Source: Bacilli bacterium
GTDB taxonomy: Bacteria > Bacillota_I > Bacilli_A > ML615J-28 > CAG-313
NCBI GenBank assembly: GCA_017411715.1
Contig: JAFQPO010000004.1
Location: 47,895 to 111,894 of the forward strand
Reading direction: 5' to 3'
DNA: 64,000 nt
Part shown: positions 25,939 to 34,572 of the stretch, piece by piece
How the letters are laid out: each line of letters starts with the position of its first letter
Position numbering within the stretch: the stretch's first letter is position 1
The notes under the pieces: model-generated
Databases searched by the model: none
What the model was told of the DNA's origin: nothing
Seen by the model: the letters and a program-made list of their open reading frames with translations, nothing else
Made by a program: the position numbers and the translations under genes

Positions 25939-26679
25939 ATGGAAAACCAAATTGTACTTAATTTAAATAATGTTAATAAGTCTTTTTATACAATAAATGG
26001 AGTATTAGAAGTCGTAAAAGATTTAAGTTTTACACTTAAAGAAGGCGAGATAGTAGGAATTGTAGGACCATCTGGAGCTGGGAAATCAACTATTTTAAAT
26101 TTAATTGCGGGGCTTATTAAACCAACAAGTGGAGAAATCCAAGTTGATGGAGAAATAGGTTACATGTTTCAAAAAGACCACTTACTAGAATGGCGTGATA
26201 TTTATCATAATGTTGTTTTAGGGGTTGAAGTCAAAAAACAATTAACTAAAGAAAATATTGACAGGGCACATTCATTACTTGAAAAATATGGTTTGAAAGA
26301 TTTTAAAGATTGCTATCCTAAAGAATTGTCGGGTGGTATGCGTCAGAGAATTGCGTTAATTAGAACATTACTAACTAATCCTAAAGTGTTGTTATTAGAT
26401 GAAGCTTTTTCAGCCCTTGATTATCAAACACGACTAATGGTTTCATGTGATGTTTATAAAATGATAAGAGGAGAGAAAATAGCTAGTATTATAGTCACTC
26501 ATGATTTGACAGAAGCTATTTCACTTTGTGATAAAGTTATTGTATTAACAAAACGCCCTGCCCAAATTATTAATGTTCATGATTTAGAATTTGATAAAAA
26601 TTTATCGCCAATAGAAAAAAGGACTGATACATTATTTCAAATGTACTTTGACAAGATTTGGAGAGAATTAAATGAATAA
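25939..26679 (+). CDS. ABC importer ATPase (SsuB/ThiZ-type)
   Basis: 246 residues from the ATG at 25939 (AAAAGGA 9-10 bp upstream). A longer reading from 25849 would start inside the preceding terminator and is rejected. Walker A is GPSGAGKST, Q-loop 'GYMFQKDHLLEW', signature LSGGMRQRIALIRTL, Walker B VLLLDEAF and H-loop VTHD. The 'MFQKDxLLEWR' stretch is characteristic of the nitrate/sulfonate/taurine/pyrimidine-precursor importer family. It overlaps the permease gene by 8 bp, forming a three-gene operon with the permease and binding protein. Substrate unknown. Confidence 0.85.
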   Translation: MENQIVLNLNNVNKSFYTINGVLEVVKDLSFTLKEGEIVGIVGPSGAGKSTILNLIAGLIKPTSGEIQVDGEIGYMFQKDHLLEWRDIYHNVVLGVEVKKQLTKENIDRAHSLLEKYGLKDFKDCYPKELSGGMRQRIALIRTLLTNPKVLLLDEAFSALDYQTRLMVSCDVYKMIRGEKIASIIVTHDLTEAISLCDKVIVLTKRPAQIINVHDLEFDKNLSPIEKRTDTLFQMYFDKIWRELNE

Positions 26680-27460
26680 TCCATATTTAATAAAACAAAG
26701 AAAAGAAAAATCTAAAATAGTATTAACTCAAATTTTATTATTAGTTTTTATCACTGTTTTATGGGAGTTAGCATCAGATGTGGGATTAATCAATTCGTTT
26801 TTATTCAGTAAACCAAGTGAAATTTTCAAATTATTTATTGTATATTTAAAAGATGGATCAATTTTTAAACATATTGGTATATCGGTTTTAGAAACTATGT
26901 TAGGTCTTATTATCGGAACATTAATAGGTTTAATTTTCGCAATAATTATTTGGTGGTTTCCTTTTTTACAAAAAGTATTAGATCCATATTTAGTAGTTTT
27001 AAACGCTTTACCTAAAACAGCATTAGCACCAATTTTAATAATTTGGGCCGGCACTGGTATCAAAGGTATTACTGTTGTTGCGATGTCTATCTCATTAGTT
27101 TTAACAATTATCAGCGCATATAGTTATTTTATTATGATGAATGAAGAAAAAATTAAAATGATTAAAAGTTTTGGTGCTAATAAATTACAAATACTATCAA
27201 AACTTATTATTCCAAGCAATTTACCTAATATTATTAGTATTATTAAAATTAATATTGGCATGAGTTGGGTAGGAGTAATTGTTGGTGAATTTTTAGTCTC
27301 AAGAGCAGGACTTGGTTATTTAATTGTTTATGGTTCGCAAGTTTTTAGAATGGATTTAGTGATGATGGGAGTAATTATCTTAGCGATTATTGCTTATTTA
27401 ATGTATATGTTTGTCAATATGATAGAGATTAAATTTAAAAAGAAAAGGGGAATAAAGTGA
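26672..27460 (+). CDS. ABC importer permease (SsuC/ThiX-type)
   Basis: 262 residues with six predicted membrane helices. The BPD_transp_1 family EAA loop corresponds to 'MIKSFGANKLQILSKLIIPSNLP' split as MIKSFGANKL and SKLIIPSNLP (about residues 163-185), the ATPase docking site. 'LNALPKTALAPILIIWAGTG' is typical of the sulfonate/nitrate/HMP-type permeases. The ATG overlaps the ATPase gene by 8 bp, and the binding-protein gene starts within its stop codon. It should form the membrane dimer of the importer. Confidence 0.85.
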   Translation: MNNPYLIKQRKEKSKIVLTQILLLVFITVLWELASDVGLINSFLFSKPSEIFKLFIVYLKDGSIFKHIGISVLETMLGLIIGTLIGLIFAIIIWWFPFLQKVLDPYLVVLNALPKTALAPILIIWAGTGIKGITVVAMSISLVLTIISAYSYFIMMNEEKIKMIKSFGANKLQILSKLIIPSNLPNIISIIKINIGMSWVGVIVGEFLVSRAGLGYLIVYGSQVFRMDLVMMGVIILAIIAYLMYMFVNMIEIKFKKKRGIK

Positions 27461-28452
27461 AAAAAATTATTATCGTATTGCTTTTACCATTATTATTTGT
27501 TAGTGTTAGTGGGTGTAAAAGAGATAAACTAAAAGAGATTACTTTAGCAGAAGTAACTCATTCAGTTTTCTATGCGCCACAATATGTTGCGATTAACAAT
27601 GGTTATTTTGAAGAAGAAGGCTTAAAAATTGATTTAGTGAATGCTGGTGGAGCTGACAAGGTAATGGCAGCTTTATTATCAGGTGATGCGGATGTTGGTT
27701 TTTCAGGCCCAGAAGCAACCATTTATGTTTATAATAATGGTCAACAAAATTATATGATTAATTTTGCACTATTAACAGTTCGTGATGGAAGTTTCATATG
27801 TGGTAGAACTAATGAAGAGTTTACTCTTGAATCATTAAGAGGAAAAAGCATTTTAGGCGGTCGTTTAGGTGGAGTACCAGAAATGGCTTTAGAATATGCA
27901 ATTAAAAAATACGGTTTGGGAGTATCTAGAACTGGGTATGATAGTGATGTTTATGTTAGAACAGACGTGCAATTTAACGCAATGGCTGGAGCTTTCATTA
28001 ATGGAGAAGGAGATTATACAACTTTATTTGAGCCGACTGCGACGCAACTTGAAAAAGCTGGTAAACTATTTGTGTTAGCACCAGTTGGTGATTTTGTACC
28101 TGATGTTGCTTATACATCATATTATGTAACTAAAGAGTATCTTCAAAAGAATGCAGAAGTGGTTGAAAAATTCACTAGAGCAATTTATAAAGGTCAACAA
28201 TTTGTTTTGAATAATTCAGATGAAGAAGTAGCAAAAGCCTTACATAAAACATTTAATGAATTGACATTAGATGAACTTACTAAAGTTGTATCAAGATATC
28301 GTGCTGCGAAAGTATGGAATGATAGTCCTATCTTTGATGAAAAATATTTAACTAATTTAATGGATATCATGAAATTAGCAGGGGAACTTGATAAGGAAGC
28401 ACCATTTAATGTAATAGTTAAGAATGATATTGCTAAAAAAGTTGTCGGTTAA
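27457..28452 (+). CDS. ABC importer substrate-binding lipoprotein (SsuA/NMT1-like)
   Basis: 331 residues, GTG start at 27457 preceded by AAAAGGGG. The lipobox is VSGC (Cys20). The mature domain has the NMT1/SsuA pattern: 'HSVFYAPQYVAINNGYFEEEG', 'LLSGDADVGFSGPEA' and 'EPTATQLEKAGK', a type II periplasmic-binding fold. Candidate ligands are sulfonates or thiamine-pyrimidine precursors. No TPP riboswitch or thiamine or sulfur genes are nearby, so the ligand stays open. Last gene of the operon; a strong terminator follows. Confidence 0.83.
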   Translation: MKKIIIVLLLPLLFVSVSGCKRDKLKEITLAEVTHSVFYAPQYVAINNGYFEEEGLKIDLVNAGGADKVMAALLSGDADVGFSGPEATIYVYNNGQQNYMINFALLTVRDGSFICGRTNEEFTLESLRGKSILGGRLGGVPEMALEYAIKKYGLGVSRTGYDSDVYVRTDVQFNAMAGAFINGEGDYTTLFEPTATQLEKAGKLFVLAPVGDFVPDVAYTSYYVTKEYLQKNAEVVEKFTRAIYKGQQFVLNNSDEEVAKALHKTFNELTLDELTKVVSRYRAAKVWNDSPIFDEKYLTNLMDIMKLAGELDKEAPFNVIVKNDIAKKVVG

Positions 28453-28457
28453 AAAGG

Positions 28458-28486
28458 AAATAACACCTTTAGAGGTGTTATTTTTG
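28458..28486 (+). terminator. Intrinsic terminator
   Basis: Stem AAATAACACCT / AGGTGTTATTT (28458-28468 with 28473-28483) with TTAG loop and T-run, 6 bp after the importer operon. Confidence 0.8.
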
Positions 28487-28493
28487 ATATTAA

Positions 28494-28522
28494 TTGACAA
28501 AATATGCTTTATTTGATAAAAT
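28494..28522 (+). promoter_or_regulatory. Promoter TTGACA-17-TAAAAT
   Basis: Consensus TTGACA at 28494-28499, 17 bp, TAAAAT at 28517-28522, 19 bp before the lipid kinase start. Confidence 0.75.
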
Positions 28523-28540
28523 ATATATGAGGATAAGAAT

Positions 28541-29446
28541 ATGAAACACTACTTTATTATTAACCCTAAAGCGGGTCCTGTTGATACATCTAATCAATTA
28601 ATAGCTGAAATTAAGGATGTTTTTGCGGGATTAGATTATGAAATTTATATCACTAAATCTATAAATGATGCATATTCATACTTGTCATTGATTGTTAAAA
28701 ACTTAACTGTTGAAACATGTTTTTACGCATGTGGCGGTGATGGTACTAGTTACGAAGTTATTAATGCGATTATGAATCATCCCCTTGCAAGGTTTGCGGT
28801 TATTCCAATTGGATCTTGTAATGATTACTTGAAATCGTATCCAGACTATAATTTTAGAGATTTAAAAGGATATGTTAATGGTAAGTTATTACCGATTGAT
28901 GTTCTTAAAGCTAATGATTACTATGCGGTCAACGAAGTAAATATAGGCTATGATGCTAGGGCAAATTATGATTGTTGTCGTTATAAAAAGAAAATTAAAA
29001 ACATTCATACTGCCTATAATCTAGCTCTTGCTAAAAATCTACTTAAAATGAATAGACATACTAAAATTATAGTTAATAATGAAGTATACTTAGATCAAAA
29101 GACTTTACTAATAACAGCCGCAAATGGTCAATACTATGGGGGAGGATTTAAGTGTACACCATATGCTAATCCACAAGATGGCATGCTTGATTTAATGATT
29201 GTAAAGGCTATTAGTGCTTTTAAGTTCCTTCGTATGGTTAAATTTTATAAGCGTGGTGAACATGTTGATCATCCTAAATTAAAAGAAAAAGTAGTGTTAT
29301 ATAAGCAGATAAAAGAAGTAGTAATCTCATCAAATGAACAAATGTGTGTGTGTTTAGATGGCGAAAATATATTTTTGAAAGAGGTAAAAATAACAATTAT
29401 CCCTCAAGGAATTATGATGTTATTTCCAAAAAATGACAATGTATAG
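28541..29446 (+). CDS. Diacylglycerol/lipid kinase (DAGK catalytic domain, DgkB/YegS-type)
   Basis: 301 residues. 'FIINPKAGP' at the N-terminus, 'ACGGDGTSYEVINAI' (about residues 63-78) and 'PIGSCNDYLKSY' are the ATP-binding and catalytic signatures of the soluble diacylglycerol kinase family; 'ANGQYYGGGFKCTPYANPQDGMLD' (read as ANGQYYGGGFKC and PQDGMLD) continues the YegS/DgkB pattern. It would phosphorylate diacylglycerol or a related lipid at the inner face of the membrane; the canonical GSxNDF has Cys and Tyr changes (GSCNDY). It overlaps ung by 14 bp. Confidence 0.85.
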   Translation: MKHYFIINPKAGPVDTSNQLIAEIKDVFAGLDYEIYITKSINDAYSYLSLIVKNLTVETCFYACGGDGTSYEVINAIMNHPLARFAVIPIGSCNDYLKSYPDYNFRDLKGYVNGKLLPIDVLKANDYYAVNEVNIGYDARANYDCCRYKKKIKNIHTAYNLALAKNLLKMNRHTKIIVNNEVYLDQKTLLITAANGQYYGGGFKCTPYANPQDGMLDLMIVKAISAFKFLRMVKFYKRGEHVDHPKLKEKVVLYKQIKEVVISSNEQMCVCLDGENIFLKEVKITIIPQGIMMLFPKNDNV

Positions 29447-30086
29447 AAATTGGAATGAGTTTATTGAAGAACAAAAGAAACTTTCATACTTTCAAAAGCT
29501 AATGGAAAAAGTTGATTTTGAATATCAAAATTATGTTGTTTATCCTGAAAAATCTTGTATTTTTAAATCTTTTGATTTAACGAATATTTCCGATGTGAAA
29601 GTGGTTTTATTAGGACAAGATCCTTATCATGAACCAAATCAAGCAATGGGTCTTAGCTTTTCTGTTCATAAAAACAACAAGATTCCAAAAAGCTTAATTA
29701 ATATTTATAAGGAATTAAATAGTGATTTGGGAATTAGTGTGCCTACTCATGGTGACTTAACATCTTGGGCTAAAGAAGGAGTACTATTATTAAACACTAT
29801 TTTAACTGTCAGAGAACATGAAGCACTAAGTCATCAAAATATTGGGTGGGAAATATTTACAGATAATGTAATTAAATTTTTAAATACTTTAGATCAACCA
29901 ATTGTTTTCTTATTATGGGGATCTCAGGCCGCAAAAAAAGCATCATTACTTAATAATCCTAAACATTTAGTCATAACATCTGCTCATCCATCACCACTAT
30001 CTGCCTACCGTGGTTTTTTCGGTAGCAAGCCATTTTCGAAGATTAATAATTTTTTACCACAACCAATTAACTTTAAAATTGATTAA
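29433..30086 (+). CDS. ung: Uracil-DNA glycosylase
   Basis: 217 residues, family 1 UDG. The catalytic water-activating motif GQDPYH is at about residues 61-66, 'GVLLLNTILTV' binds uracil, and HPSPLSAYRGFFG is the DNA-intercalating loop. It removes uracil from DNA for base excision repair. Start ATG 29433 overlaps the lipid kinase gene; an ATG two codons later is equally possible. Neither has a strong ribosome-binding site, suggesting translational coupling. A terminator follows. Confidence 0.95.
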   Translation: MTMYRNWNEFIEEQKKLSYFQKLMEKVDFEYQNYVVYPEKSCIFKSFDLTNISDVKVVLLGQDPYHEPNQAMGLSFSVHKNNKIPKSLINIYKELNSDLGISVPTHGDLTSWAKEGVLLLNTILTVREHEALSHQNIGWEIFTDNVIKFLNTLDQPIVFLLWGSQAAKKASLLNNPKHLVITSAHPSPLSAYRGFFGSKPFSKINNFLPQPINFKID

Positions 30087-30089
30087 CTG

Positions 30090-30122
30090 ACTCCATATTT
30101 TTATTATGGAGTTTTATTTTTT
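30090..30122 (+). terminator. Intrinsic terminator
   Basis: Stem ACTCCATA / TATGGAGT (30090-30097 with 30105-30112), then TTTATTTTTTT. Confidence 0.7.
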
Positions 30123-30133
30123 TGTACTAATGG

Positions 30134-30163
30134 GTGGACAAAAACGCTATTTTGTAATAAAAT
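30134..30163 (+). promoter_or_regulatory. Probable promoter TGGACA-18-TAAAAT of the aromatic operon
   Basis: TGGACA at 30134-30139 and TAAAAT at 30158-30163 with an 18 bp spacer, 32 bp ahead of the first operon gene. The leader is too short for a T-box or trp-type attenuator, and none is seen. Confidence 0.5.
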
Positions 30164-30195
30164 AATAGAATAGAAGTTTTTTTAGGAGGGACATA

Positions 30196-31383
30196 ATGTA
30201 TAATCATAAAATGTATGAAAAAGGCATTAAAAGTTCAGCTATTAGAGAATTGTTTGAATATGGTAAACTTAAAAAACAAGAATTAGGTGAAGATAAAGTC
30301 TTTGATTTTAGTATTGGTAATCCTAATGTCAAACCTCCTAAATGTGTAAATGATAGTTTAATTAAATTGTTAGAAAATGATGAACATATTCATGAATATA
30401 CATCTGCACCAGGTGATTTGAATGTTAGAATAAGTGTTGCGGAATACTTAAATAAGATGCATCAAACTACTTTTAGTCATAATTTTATTTATATGACAAC
30501 TGGTGCTGCAGCTGCTTTAACAATTAGCTTTAACGCTTTATTAAATGATTCTGATGAAGCAATTGTTTTTGCTCCATTTTTTCCTGAATATAAGGTTTTT
30601 GTTGAATCAGCTAATGGGAAACTTATTGTAGTTAATCCTAATTGTAAGACATTTGTGCCTGATTATACTGATTTTGAAAATAAGATTACAGAGAAAACAA
30701 AAGTTGTGATAATTAATTCACCGAATAATCCTACTGGTGTTGTGTATAGTGAAGATGATATTAAAGAGATTGTGCGAATACTTACTATAAAAGCAAAAAA
30801 ATATAATCACCCTATCTATATTGTAACTGATGAACCTTATCGTGAATTAGCATATGATGATACAGTTGTGCCATTTATTCCTAATTATTACGATAATACA
30901 ATTGTTTGCTATTCTTTTAGTAAATCTCTATCTTTACCAGGTGAAAGAATTGGCTATATTGCGATTGGTCCTAAAGCAAGCTATGCAAAAGAAATTTTCG
31001 CAGCAGTTTGTGGAGCAGGGCGTTCTTTAGGGTATGTTTGTGCTCCTGCTTTATTTCAAAAGATGGTTATTGATTGTTTAGGACAAACAAGTGATATTAA
31101 TATTTATAAAAAGAATCGTGATTTGTTATATAACGCATTAGTTGAATATGGATATGAAGTAGTAAAACCTAAAGGTGCTTTTTATATGTTCGTTAAGGCA
31201 TTAGAAAGTGATGCCCAAATGTTTTCTGATTATGCTAAAAAATATCAGTTATTACTTGTTCCAAGTGATTCATTTGGTTATAACGGGTATGTTAGAATAT
31301 CATATTGTGTATCAACAAAGCAAATTGTTGATTCATTACCATTTTTCAAAAAATTAATTGAAGATTATAAGAAAAGAGGCTAG
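30196..31383 (+). CDS. Class I/II PLP aminotransferase (aromatic operon)
   Basis: 395 residues, fold-type I. 'NSPNNPTGVVY' and 'VTDEPYREL' bind PLP; the Schiff-base Lys is in 'YSFSKSLSLPGERIGY' (about residue 238). Its position as first gene of a shikimate/Phe/Tyr operon, 1 bp from pheA, suggests it converts phenylpyruvate and 4-hydroxyphenylpyruvate to Phe and Tyr, probably with glutamate or aspartate as donor. The sequence family (AspC/AlaA-like) does not fix the substrate. AGGAGGG precedes the ATG. Confidence 0.85.
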   Translation: MYNHKMYEKGIKSSAIRELFEYGKLKKQELGEDKVFDFSIGNPNVKPPKCVNDSLIKLLENDEHIHEYTSAPGDLNVRISVAEYLNKMHQTTFSHNFIYMTTGAAAALTISFNALLNDSDEAIVFAPFFPEYKVFVESANGKLIVVNPNCKTFVPDYTDFENKITEKTKVVIINSPNNPTGVVYSEDDIKEIVRILTIKAKKYNHPIYIVTDEPYRELAYDDTVVPFIPNYYDNTIVCYSFSKSLSLPGERIGYIAIGPKASYAKEIFAAVCGAGRSLGYVCAPALFQKMVIDCLGQTSDINIYKKNRDLLYNALVEYGYEVVKPKGAFYMFVKALESDAQMFSDYAKKYQLLLVPSDSFGYNGYVRISYCVSTKQIVDSLPFFKKLIEDYKKRG

Positions 31384-31384
31384 T

Positions 31385-32470
31385 ATGAGCAAATTAGATG
31401 AAACAAGAAACAAAATAAATCAAATCGACCAAGAGATGGCTAGACTCTTTGAAGAAAGAATGGCTTGTAGTAAAAAAGTTGCTGAATATAAAAAAGAACG
31501 TGCTTTACCAATACTTGATAAGGAACGTGAATTAAGTGTAATTAATAAAAACTTAGAATATATAAAAGAAGATATCATTAAAGAGTATTATACAGACTTT
31601 TTAAAAGATGTTATGCGTTTATCAAGAAATTATCAAGAACGTTTGAATTCAGGCCAAAAAATAGCTTATTGTGGCACCGAGGGAGCATTTGCCCATATTG
31701 CTGCTAAAAAAATGTTCGCTGAAGCTAATTATGTTGCCTATCCTTCATTTAAAGAAGCATATGAAGCTGTTGAAAATGGAGAATGTGATAGTGCTGTATT
31801 ACCACTTGAAAATAGTTATGCTGGTGATGTTGGAATTGTAATGGATTTGATTTTTCAAGGTTCACTTTCAATTAACCAAGTGATTGAATTAGAAGTAACA
31901 CATAATTTGATGGCTAAAAAAGGAACTAAGATCGATCAAATTAAAAAAGTCATTAGTCATGAACAAGCATTAAATCAATGTATGAATTATATTAGTGAAC
32001 ATAATTATGAAGCAGTTGAGGCAACTAATACTGCAGTCGCAGCAAAGCTTGTTGCAAGTTCAAATGATGATAGTCTTGCTGCTATTGCATCGATTGAAAC
32101 TGCTAGTTTATATGATTTAGAAGTCCTAGATAAAAATATTAATTCTAAATCTAATAATACAACTCGTTTTGGAGCTTTTTCAAAAATAAGTAATGAAAAG
32201 TCATCACAAGGAAAAGTAGGTGAACATTTCATTATTATGTTCACTGTTAAAAATGAGGCTGGTGCACTTGCGAAAACACTTAATATCATTGGTTCATATG
32301 GCTTTAATATGCGTAGTTTAAGAAGTAGACCTTTAAAAGAATTAATTTGGAACTATTATTTCTACGTTGAACTAGAAGGTAATGCATCTTCACCAGAAGG
32401 AAAAGACATGTTAAGAGCATTAAATGTATTCTGTGATAAATTAAAGCTTGTGGGAGCCTATAGTTTATAA
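31385..32470 (+). CDS. pheA: Bifunctional chorismate mutase/prephenate dehydratase (P-protein)
   Basis: 361 residues from the ATG at 31385 (AGAGG upstream). Chorismate mutase (AroQ type) occupies about 1-85: 'KINQIDQEMARLFEERM' and 'KKVAEYK'. Prephenate dehydratase spans about 93-270: 'AYCGTEGAFAHIAAKK' and 'NNTTRFGAF', the TRF motif being essential in this family. A C-terminal ACT domain (about 284-355; 'GALAKTLNIIGSYGFNMRSLRSRP') should give feedback inhibition by phenylalanine. It makes phenylpyruvate from chorismate. CM-PDT fusion is usual in Clostridia and Proteobacteria, less so in Bacillus. Confidence 0.93.
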   Translation: MSKLDETRNKINQIDQEMARLFEERMACSKKVAEYKKERALPILDKERELSVINKNLEYIKEDIIKEYYTDFLKDVMRLSRNYQERLNSGQKIAYCGTEGAFAHIAAKKMFAEANYVAYPSFKEAYEAVENGECDSAVLPLENSYAGDVGIVMDLIFQGSLSINQVIELEVTHNLMAKKGTKIDQIKKVISHEQALNQCMNYISEHNYEAVEATNTAVAAKLVASSNDDSLAAIASIETASLYDLEVLDKNINSKSNNTTRFGAFSKISNEKSSQGKVGEHFIIMFTVKNEAGALAKTLNIIGSYGFNMRSLRSRPLKELIWNYYFYVELEGNASSPEGKDMLRALNVFCDKLKLVGAYSL

Positions 32471-32479
32471 AGGTGTAAT

Positions 32480-33475
32480 ATGAAGTTAGAAATAAAAATG
32501 AATTCTCATCAGTATGATGTAGTTATTGAAAAGAATAGTTTGAATGAAGTTAATAAATACTTTGATTTAAGTAGGAAAGTTTTAATTTTAACAGATAGTG
32601 GAATTCCTAGTGAGTATGTAAAAAAAATAGTCGATGTAACTAAAGAACCTATTGTTCACGTCATCGAGCAAGGTGAGGCTAGCAAATCTTTTAACAATTT
32701 TGAAAAGATTCTTGATGTAATGATTGAGAATAGATTTTCTAGAAGTGACTGTGTTGTTGCTTGCGGAGGAGGAGTTGTTGGTGATTTAGCAGGTTTTGTA
32801 GCCTCTGTTTATATGCGTGGAATTGATTTTTATAATGTTCCAACAACACTATTATCACAAGTTGACTCATCAATTGGAGGTAAAACCGCCATTGATAAAT
32901 TAGGATATAAAAATGTAGTTGGAGCGTTTTATCCACCGAAGAAAGTTTTAATTGACTCAAATGTGTTAAAAACTCTTGATCAAAGAAATTTACATGCAGG
33001 TTTGGTTGAGGCATTAAAAATGGGACTAACTTGCGATAAAACACTTGTTGATTTAATCAAAGAATCAAATTCATTATTAGAAGATATTGATGAAATAATA
33101 ATTAAAGCTTTACAAGTTAAAAAATATGTTGTTGAAACAGATCCATATGAACAAAATATTCGTAAAGTATTAAATTTTGGTCATACAGTTGGTCATGCTG
33201 TTGAAGCACATCAAAATTATAATTTATTACATGGTGAATGTGTCGGTATAGGAATGTTATATTTTGTAAATGATGATTTAAAACAAGAAATAACTACAAT
33301 TTTAAATAAATACAATTTACCAACTACTACTGATATAAGTAGCGATGAATTATATAATTATATAACATTAGATAAAAAAAGAACAAATGATGATATTTCA
33401 ATTGTTCTAGTGAATAAAATTGGAACATATGAAATTAAAAAAATAAAACTTACTGATATTAAACAATATCTATAG
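32480..33475 (+). CDS. aroB: 3-dehydroquinate synthase
   Basis: 331 residues. NAD-binding 'ACGGGVVGDLAGFVAS' and 'PTTLLSQVDSSIGGKTAID' plus the metal-binding 'NFGHTVGHAVE' and 'HGECVGIGM' are standard DHQS motifs. It closes DAHP to 3-dehydroquinate in the second step of the shikimate pathway. It is slightly shorter than the usual 350-360 residues at the C-terminus. Gap of 9 bp from pheA. Confidence 0.95.
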   Translation: MKLEIKMNSHQYDVVIEKNSLNEVNKYFDLSRKVLILTDSGIPSEYVKKIVDVTKEPIVHVIEQGEASKSFNNFEKILDVMIENRFSRSDCVVACGGGVVGDLAGFVASVYMRGIDFYNVPTTLLSQVDSSIGGKTAIDKLGYKNVVGAFYPPKKVLIDSNVLKTLDQRNLHAGLVEALKMGLTCDKTLVDLIKESNSLLEDIDEIIIKALQVKKYVVETDPYEQNIRKVLNFGHTVGHAVEAHQNYNLLHGECVGIGMLYFVNDDLKQEITTILNKYNLPTTTDISSDELYNYITLDKKRTNDDISIVLVNKIGTYEIKKIKLTDIKQYL

Positions 33476-33483
33476 GAGGAATT

Positions 33484-34572
33484 ATGCGTAATATTCTAGG
33501 TGATAATTTAACAATAACATTATTTGGCGAAAGTCATGGTGAAGTAGTTGGTGCAGTCCTTGATGGTGTAGCCCCTGGAATTCTTGTTGATCATGATTTT
33601 ATTAAAGCCCAACTTACAAAAAGAAGACCAACTAAAAAAATTGAAACAGCCAGAGTTGAAGTTGATGAATATAAAATTGTGAGTGGAGTTTTTAATGGTT
33701 ATACAACAGGCGCACCTTTAACAATTATTATTCCTAATACTAATACTAACAGTAAAGATTATGAAAAAAATAAAAATTTAGCTCGCCCGTCTCATGCGGA
33801 TTACGTTGCACATGTGAAATATGATGGATATAATGATTATCGTGGAGGTGGACATTTTTCTGGTCGAATTACAGCCGCAATTGTTGCTGCTGGTGCTATT
33901 ATTCAAAAAGCTTTAATGGATAAAGGTATTTTCATTGGAACTCATATTTTAAAATGCGGTAATGTTGTAGATAGTTGTTTTAATGATTGTCTAGAAGAAG
34001 TTAAAATTTTACAAAATAAGAACTTTCCAGTAATTAATGATGTTGAATCATTAATGAGAGAAGAAATTGAAAATTATGCTATCAATCATAATTCAATTGG
34101 TGGAATATTACAAACTGCAGTTATTGGAGTGCCAGTTGGAGTAGGTGAAGAATGGTTTTCTAGTGTCGAAGGTAAAATCGCAAATGCTTGTTTTTCAATT
34201 GGTGGAATTAAAGGAATAGAGTTCGGTAAAGGATTTGGTTTTGCTGAATTATCTGGCAAAGATGCTAATGATAGCTTCTATTTTGAAAATGAAACTGTCA
34301 AAACAAGTACAAATAATAATGGTGGTATTAATGGTGGATTAACAAATGGAATGCCAATTATCTTTAATTGCGCAGTTAAACCAACTCCTTCTATTGGATT
34401 ACCACAAAAAACAATTGATTTTGAAAAAATGGAGAATGTTGAAATCCAAATTAATGGTCGTCATGACCCAGCTATTATTAGAAGAATGGCTGTAGTAGTT
34501 GATACTTTAACAGCAATCGTTATTGCTGACTTGTTAACAATTCGATTTGGAAGAGACTATTTAAAAAAATGA
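33484..34572 (+). CDS. aroC: Chorismate synthase
   Basis: 362 residues. Family signatures: 'GESHGEVVGAVLDG', 'RPTKKIETARVE', 'GRITAAIVAAGAI' and 'NNNGGINGGLTNGMPI', and C-terminal 'RHDPAIIRRM'. It removes phosphate from EPSP to give chorismate with reduced FMN. AGGAGG precedes the ATG. Its stop overlaps the aroE-aroK start by 4 bp. Confidence 0.95.
   Translation: MRNILGDNLTITLFGESHGEVVGAVLDGVAPGILVDHDFIKAQLTKRRPTKKIETARVEVDEYKIVSGVFNGYTTGAPLTIIIPNTNTNSKDYEKNKNLARPSHADYVAHVKYDGYNDYRGGGHFSGRITAAIVAAGAIIQKALMDKGIFIGTHILKCGNVVDSCFNDCLEEVKILQNKNFPVINDVESLMREEIENYAINHNSIGGILQTAVIGVPVGVGEEWFSSVEGKIANACFSIGGIKGIEFGKGFGFAELSGKDANDSFYFENETVKTSTNNNGGINGGLTNGMPIIFNCAVKPTPSIGLPQKTIDFEKMENVEIQINGRHDPAIIRRMAVVVDTLTAIVIADLLTIRFGRDYLKK

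Noticed and set aside
30113..30195. Possible T-box or attenuator leader of the aromatic operon
   Set aside because: The leader after the predicted promoter is about 30 bp, with no stem-loop or T-box core.
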